NCBI GenBank assembly: GCA_017634275.1 | Contig: JAGBNQ010000077.1 | Coordinates: 1 to 35,548, forward strand | Direction: 5' to 3' | Source: Ruminococcus sp. | GTDB taxonomy: Bacteria > Bacillota > Clostridia > Oscillospirales > Ruminococcaceae | DNA: 35,548 bases | Part shown: positions 32,630-35,548 of the stretch, piece by piece | Numbering within the stretch: position 1 is the stretch's first letter | How the letters are laid out: the number at the start of each line of letters is the position of its first letter | Translations under genes and position numbers: made by a program | Notes under the pieces: generated by a model | Database searches by the model: none | The model's input: the letters and a program-made list of their open reading frames with translations, nothing else | What the model was told of the DNA's origin: nothing

Positions 32630-32705
32630 GCGGATTTAGCTCATCTGGTAGAGCGCCACCTTGCCAAGGTGGAGGTAGCGAGTTCGAGCCTCGTAATCCG
32701 CTCCA
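32630..32705 (+). tRNA. tRNA-Gly (anticodon GCC)
   Basis: Acceptor GCGGATT pairs with AATCCGC, anticodon stem CCACC/GGTGG with loop TTGCCAA (anticodon GCC), T-loop TTCGAGC, and encoded CCA at 32703-32705. Confidence 0.96.
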
Positions 32706-32712
32706 TATTTTA

Positions 32713-32786
32713 GGCGCTATAGCCAAGTGGTAAGGCGTAGGTCTGCAACACCTTGATCGCCGGTTCAAATCCGGCTGGCGCCTCCA
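32713..32786 (+). tRNA. tRNA-Cys (anticodon GCA)
   Basis: Acceptor GGCGCTA pairs with TGGCGCC, anticodon loop CTGCAAC (anticodon GCA), T-arm CCGG-TTCAAAT-CCGG, discriminator T as in tRNA-Cys, and encoded CCA at 32784-32786. Confidence 0.96.
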
Positions 32787-32792
32787 GAAACG

Positions 32793-32825
32793 CCCCTTAA
32801 CAATTCTTGTTAAGGGGATTTTTTA
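32793..32825 (+). terminator. Rho-independent terminator of the tRNA operon
   Basis: CCCCTTAACAA (32793-32803) and TTGTTAAGGGG (32807-32817) form a perfect 11-bp stem with a TTC loop, followed by ATTTTTT. Confidence 0.93.
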
Positions 32826-32846
32826 TAAAATAAAAGGAGCTATTAT

Positions 32847-33389
32847 ATGAAAACATTCAGAAAGATTCTTGCACTTATTCTATGCACATTTATGCTCATT
32901 AGTACAGGGTGCAGCGTTAAGGACGTAGTAGATTCGGGGAAAGATGTACTTGAATCTGAGGCCGATGAGTTTAATAAGGTGGCTCATCAGAATAAGATAT
33001 GTGTTGAAACTGCTGAAAAGGTATACAATGCGATAAAAGATCATGATGCCGATACAATAAAAGAAATGTTCTGCCAAAAGGTCAAGGATGAAAATAATTT
33101 AGATACCGGAGTGGAAAGACTGCTTAATTTTATTAAAGGGGATATCCAGTCATATGAAAGGATAACCGACCCTGCAACAGGTGAGAGTATCAGAGACGGA
33201 GAAATTGAAAGGTTGAACGGCTGTCCGATAATAAAAAACGTTACAGCTTCTGACGGAAACGTGTATGAAATTGCGGTATGGATAGTTCTTATTTACAAAG
33301 ATGAGCAGTGGGAGGGTGTTACACAGATAGGCATATACAAAAATGATTCCGATGCTTATTGCTGTATCGGTCAGAAGCTTAATTACTGA
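32847..33389 (+). CDS. Predicted lipoprotein, DUF5104-like
   Basis: 180 aa. Lipoprotein signal peptide MKTFRKILALILCTFMLISTGC with lipobox ISTGC, so the mature protein would start at C22 and be anchored to the outer face of the membrane. The mature part is a small alpha/beta domain (VETAEKVYNAIKDHDADTIKEMFC...; EIAVWIVLIYKDEQWEGVTQIGIY) of the type annotated as DUF5104; function unknown. AAAAGGAG precedes the ATG. I see no clear promoter after the tRNA terminator; expression may come from incomplete termination. Codons are more AT-rich than in the neighbouring TspO gene. Confidence 0.85.
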   Translation: MKTFRKILALILCTFMLISTGCSVKDVVDSGKDVLESEADEFNKVAHQNKICVETAEKVYNAIKDHDADTIKEMFCQKVKDENNLDTGVERLLNFIKGDIQSYERITDPATGESIRDGEIERLNGCPIIKNVTASDGNVYEIAVWIVLIYKDEQWEGVTQIGIYKNDSDAYCCIGQKLNY

Positions 33390-33457
33390 TTTTAAAAGAA
33401 TAAACAGATGATTTATGCATACAATATACTAAAACAAGTCTTTCGGGAGGTAATTGT

Positions 33458-33928
33458 ATGCATAAAAGAATAAGTAAGACCGAGCTTTTGATATGGATCG
33501 TGGGGGCGGAGCTTTTTGGGGCGATCGTGGCGCTTATTGGGGGAGAGTTTAACGGGTATTACAGCTCGCTTGACCTGCCGCCGCTTGCGCCGCCCGATTG
33601 GCTGTTTCCCGTGATGTGGGGGATAATTTACGCGCTGCTCGGGGCATCGGCTTACCTTATTTTCCGCATTTCAAACGAGGCGGACGGGGCGACGTTCGCG
33701 GTTTTTGCAACTCAGCTTATCTTAAACCTTGCGTGGAGCGTTATTTTCTTCAGGCTCCATATGCTCACCATTGCGGCGGTGGTGCTTGTGGCGCTCACCA
33801 TAGCTGTCGGGATAATGCTGCTTGATTTCTACCGCAAAATGAAAACGGCAGGGCTTATGAACATTCTTTATCTGCTGTGGTGTATGTTCGCCTGCTATCT
33901 GAATATCGGCATTGCGATGCTCAATTAG
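33458..33928 (+). CDS. TspO/MBR family membrane protein
   Basis: 156 aa with five predicted transmembrane helices and the family signature PPLAPPDWLFPVMWGIIYALLG (about residues 40-62), followed by NLAWSVIFFRL. TspO proteins bind porphyrins and related ligands and act in tetrapyrrole or redox-stress homeostasis; the role in strict anaerobes is unclear. The ribosome site CGGGAGG is strong. It is a single plus-strand gene followed by an A/G-rich repeat (33927-33957) and a MITE-like element. Confidence 0.94.
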   Translation: MHKRISKTELLIWIVGAELFGAIVALIGGEFNGYYSSLDLPPLAPPDWLFPVMWGIIYALLGASAYLIFRISNEADGATFAVFATQLILNLAWSVIFFRLHMLTIAAVVLVALTIAVGIMLLDFYRKMKTAGLMNILYLLWCMFACYLNIGIAMLN

Positions 33929-34031
33929 AGGTAAGATGTCAGAGATAAGAGATTAGAAAAAAAGCCGACTTTTAAGCGAGAAAGCGGTAAGGGAGTTTTA
34001 TTAAGCTATGTGCGCCACCGCTAAAATAACA

Positions 34032-34213
34032 ATTAAGGCAACACCGCACAAAGACCGCCTGAGAGCTTTGCGGCACATCTACTTGCAGATTTTCCGTCAT
34101 ATCACCCAAATTCACCTTGAAATACGTTAGTATTCCTGCGGCAAATTTGGGCAATCTGACGAAAAATCTGACTGCGTATCTGTACCACAATCTTTGTGCG
34201 GTGTCGCCTTAAT
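34032..34213. mobile_element. MITE-like palindromic element with 23-bp terminal inverted repeats
   Basis: The ends 34032-34054 and 34191-34213 are complementary over 23 nt with one mismatch (core ACACCGCACAAAGA). Internal segments are also complementary: CAGATTTTCCGTCA (34086-34099) with TGACGAAAAATCTG (34157-34170), and an AAATT/CCC pair nearer the centre. The 182-bp element therefore folds into one long imperfect hairpin and encodes no credible protein. TTAA at both edges could be a target duplication or part of the inverted repeats. No transposase in the window. Confidence 0.78.
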
Positions 34214-34214
34214 A

Positions 34215-34299
34215 AATAATAGTTAAGGTATCAGCATTATCTGCATTAGGCAGAAAACGCGCGCGATTTATTTTAGATTTATCGGCGCAGCCGATACCT
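34215..34299. repeat. Intergenic palindromic repeat, copy D
   Basis: AATAATAGTTAAGGT resembles the start of copies A-C. AGGTATC (34226-34232) and GATACCT (34293-34299) bound the element, which contains the small hairpin ATCGG-CGCAG-CCGAT. It directly follows the MITE-like element. Confidence 0.5.
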
Positions 34300-34416
34300 C
34301 TATTATTATTATTTATTCTTTATTCTTTTTTTATTTCTTATTTTAGAGGGCGCGCGGAAGGCTTTATGATAAATAGTACTTCTTTAACGCGCCCTCGCTT
34401 AAAGGGTCGGCTTTAT
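34300..34416. other. Gap between the repeat and the cpREC gene
   Basis: No gene is visible. A T-rich low-complexity tract (34303-34345), the reverse complement of the A/G-rich repeats seen elsewhere, is followed by GAGGGCGCG (34346-34354) inverted at CGCGCCCTC (34388-34396). The 9-bp stem lacks an adjacent T-run on the minus strand, so it is at best a poor terminator for the minus-strand gene ending at 34417. Confidence 0.5.
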
Positions 34417-34722
34417 CTATTTATATAGTGTATTCATAGTGACGGTGCTTTCGGGAAAGTTTTGCTCGGCGTATTTGCGCATTAGTTTCATTCCCTCGAT
34501 GTGGTTTGAGTGGATATTTATATGCGAGGGGTGCTTGCCGTTTTCTTTCATCCATTTTAAGATATCAAGCCCTGTATGCTCCTCACCTAAGTGGTAGTCA
34601 AGGCTTACAAAATCAAAATCATGAAACAGCTCAAAATAAAGTATGGCATCGGCATAATTTGTTACGCACTCAAAGCCTTTGGGCTGAGGACGCGTATCGT
34701 CTACGAAAAGCTTAAGTCCCAT
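34417..34722 (-). CDS. Cyclic-phosphate-processing receiver-like (cpREC) protein
   Basis: 101 aa. MGLKLFVDDTRPQPKGFECVTNYADAILYFE, then VSLDYHLGEEHTGLDILKWM and HINIHSNHIEGMKLM match the receiver-like family that keeps the DD and LDYHLG acidic residues of response regulators but carries extra His residues. It is predicted to process nucleic-acid or cyclic phosphate ends, which is a bioinformatic prediction. No output domain is attached. The start ATG 34722 has AAAGGAGG upstream. The gene lies just downstream of the XRE regulator on the same strand. Confidence 0.82.
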   Translation of the reverse strand: MGLKLFVDDTRPQPKGFECVTNYADAILYFELFHDFDFVSLDYHLGEEHTGLDILKWMKENGKHPSHINIHSNHIEGMKLMRKYAEQNFPESTVTMNTLYK

Positions 34723-34759
34723 AGTTCCTCCTTTATAATGTGTAAAGTGTTATTGGCAG

Positions 34760-34963
34760 CTACTCCTCAAACGAGAAAAGCTCCTCAACTGTAGTGCCGA
34801 AAATCCTTGCAATATCCATAGCGAGCTTTAGTGAGGGGTTATACTGCCCCTTTTCAAGCCTGATTATCGTTTCGCGCCTGACACCTACAAGCTCGGCAAG
34901 CTCGCCTTGTTTCATTCCCGTTTTGGCGCGGTATTCTTTCAGCTTTGTGGTAAGCTCTGCCAT
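34760..34963 (-). CDS. Small XRE/Cro-type HTH regulator
   Basis: 67 aa single-domain helix-turn-helix protein: LKEYRAKTGMKQGELAELVGVRRETIIRLEKGQYNPSLKLAMDIARIFGTTVEELFSFEE, the common form that accompanies a small membrane protein. The ATG shares one base with the stop of the upstream membrane protein gene, so the two are co-translated; the regulator probably controls its own operon. Confidence 0.93.
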   Translation of the reverse strand: MAELTTKLKEYRAKTGMKQGELAELVGVRRETIIRLEKGQYNPSLKLAMDIARIFGTTVEELFSFEE

Positions 34964-35547
34964 TATTCCTCCTCCTCGCTTTCGGAGTCGGAAATATCCT
35001 TTTCTAAATATAGGAAAAAGAGATTTTTAAGGAAGGAATGAAGACCCTGCACAAAGCACAAGACGAATATAAGGTTATACCACGAAATGGAGATGCCCTT
35101 ATTTTCATCAAAGCCGCTTAACAATGTCATAGTAAAAAGCAGCAGCAAAGCGATAGAAAAGAGGGTAAGAAATGCGATGTTGCTTGCCTTAAGGAGATCG
35201 GTGCGCGCAAGGTCATCGGCGGGCTCGGTCTTGAATTTGCCCGATCTGCTTGTGGTGAGAACAAGTGCGACGACCATAAACAGCAGCACAAACGGGAAAA
35301 TTAAAGAATTGATACGGCTGCCCTTGAGTTGGAAATATTCTGCGGCGGAGATCCACCCCATACAAAGAGCAGTGGAAAGGCCTGAAAGTAGATCGTAAAA
35401 TCTGCTCTTCCGAAATGTCATTACGGGGCGCTTGTCAAGGCGGAATTTCTCCCATTCAAGCTCTATTGCTGCCTGCCGCCTTACATCACGGGGGAGGGTT
35501 TTGTCTTTTGAGCGAATGGTGAGATTGTTGAGTTTATCTGTATTCAT
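34963..35547 (-). CDS. Membrane protein encoded with the XRE regulator, reaching the window edge
   Basis: 194 aa as seen; the ATG at 35547 is one base from the window end, so the ribosome site is not visible and a longer start cannot be excluded. After a basic cytosolic N-terminus (KDKTLPRDVRRQAAIELEWEKFRLDKRP) there are about four hydrophobic helices (FYDLLSGLSTALCMGWISA; SLIFPFVLLFMVVALVL; AFLTLFSIALLLLFTMTLLSG; NLIFVLCFVQGLHSFL) and an acidic tail (SDSESEEEE). It resembles the small multi-pass proteins found in XRE two-gene cassettes; the function is unknown. Confidence 0.75.
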   Translation of the reverse strand: MNTDKLNNLTIRSKDKTLPRDVRRQAAIELEWEKFRLDKRPVMTFRKSRFYDLLSGLSTALCMGWISAAEYFQLKGSRINSLIFPFVLLFMVVALVLTTSRSGKFKTEPADDLARTDLLKASNIAFLTLFSIALLLLFTMTLLSGFDENKGISISWYNLIFVLCFVQGLHSFLKNLFFLYLEKDISDSESEEEE

Positions 35548-35548
35548 A

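Noticed and set aside
33972..34190. Minus-strand 72-aa reading frame downstream of tspO
   Set aside because: It falls mostly inside the palindromic MITE-like element and has no ribosome site.

Overview
The window looks like the chromosome of an anaerobic, low-to-mid GC Firmicute of the Ruminococcus/Oscillospiraceae type. Signs of this are the clostridial protein families (TetM-like factor fused to YacP/Rae1, HydE/HydF, a sensory [FeFe]-hydrogenase, YerC, TspO), strong A/G-rich Shine-Dalgarno sites, and many TTGACA-N17-TATAAT promoters. The genus is my inference from protein style only.

Layout. 80-3276 (minus): a ribosome-protection GTPase fused to a NYN/Rae1 nuclease, then a YfcE-type phosphoesterase. 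3548-4427: an unknown protein and a TM1266-type ACT regulator with a perfect promoter. 4588-18075 (plus): a long metallocofactor block in the order hydF, hydE, nifH-like, nifD-like, nifK-like, nifH-like, nifD-like, nifK-like, hypF, hypC, hypD, hypE. Most junctions overlap by 1-8 nt, so the two nitrogenase-like triplets are physically welded both to [FeFe]-hydrogenase maturases and to the Fe(CN)2CO-building Hyp proteins. No HydG, HypA, HypB, hydrogenase catalytic subunit or nif cofactor gene is present. This is the best candidate for an undescribed system: a composite Fe-CN/CO or tetrapyrrole-type cofactor or reductase pathway.

18343-21100 is a separate two-gene operon: a DivIVA-like coiled-coil protein and a HydS-type sensory [FeFe]-hydrogenase whose proton-transfer Cys is replaced by Ala. 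It is followed, from its own promoter at 21229, by a TerY-P-like phospho-signalling set: Zn-ribbon/LRR protein, Ser/Thr kinase, von Willebrand A protein, PP2C phosphatase and an acidic protein (21351-26673). The kinase gene carries an in-frame TGA at a position I expect to be Trp. Possible H2 sensing is thus next to protein phosphorylation, and a c-di-GMP phosphodiesterase (27526-29712) lies a little further on.

26769-27278 (minus) is a small membrane protein. 29887-32376 is a YerC / methyltransferase / flavodoxin-like / Hsp33 operon, in which Hsp33 has lost one zinc cysteine. 32456-32786 is a four-tRNA operon (Val, Asp, Gly, Cys) with its own promoter and terminator. Then come a lipoprotein, TspO, a 182-bp MITE-like palindromic element, and on the minus strand a cpREC receiver protein and an XRE-regulator/membrane-protein pair reaching the window edge. 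Several intergenic spaces contain a recurring AT-rich plus palindromic repeat that abuts stop codons.
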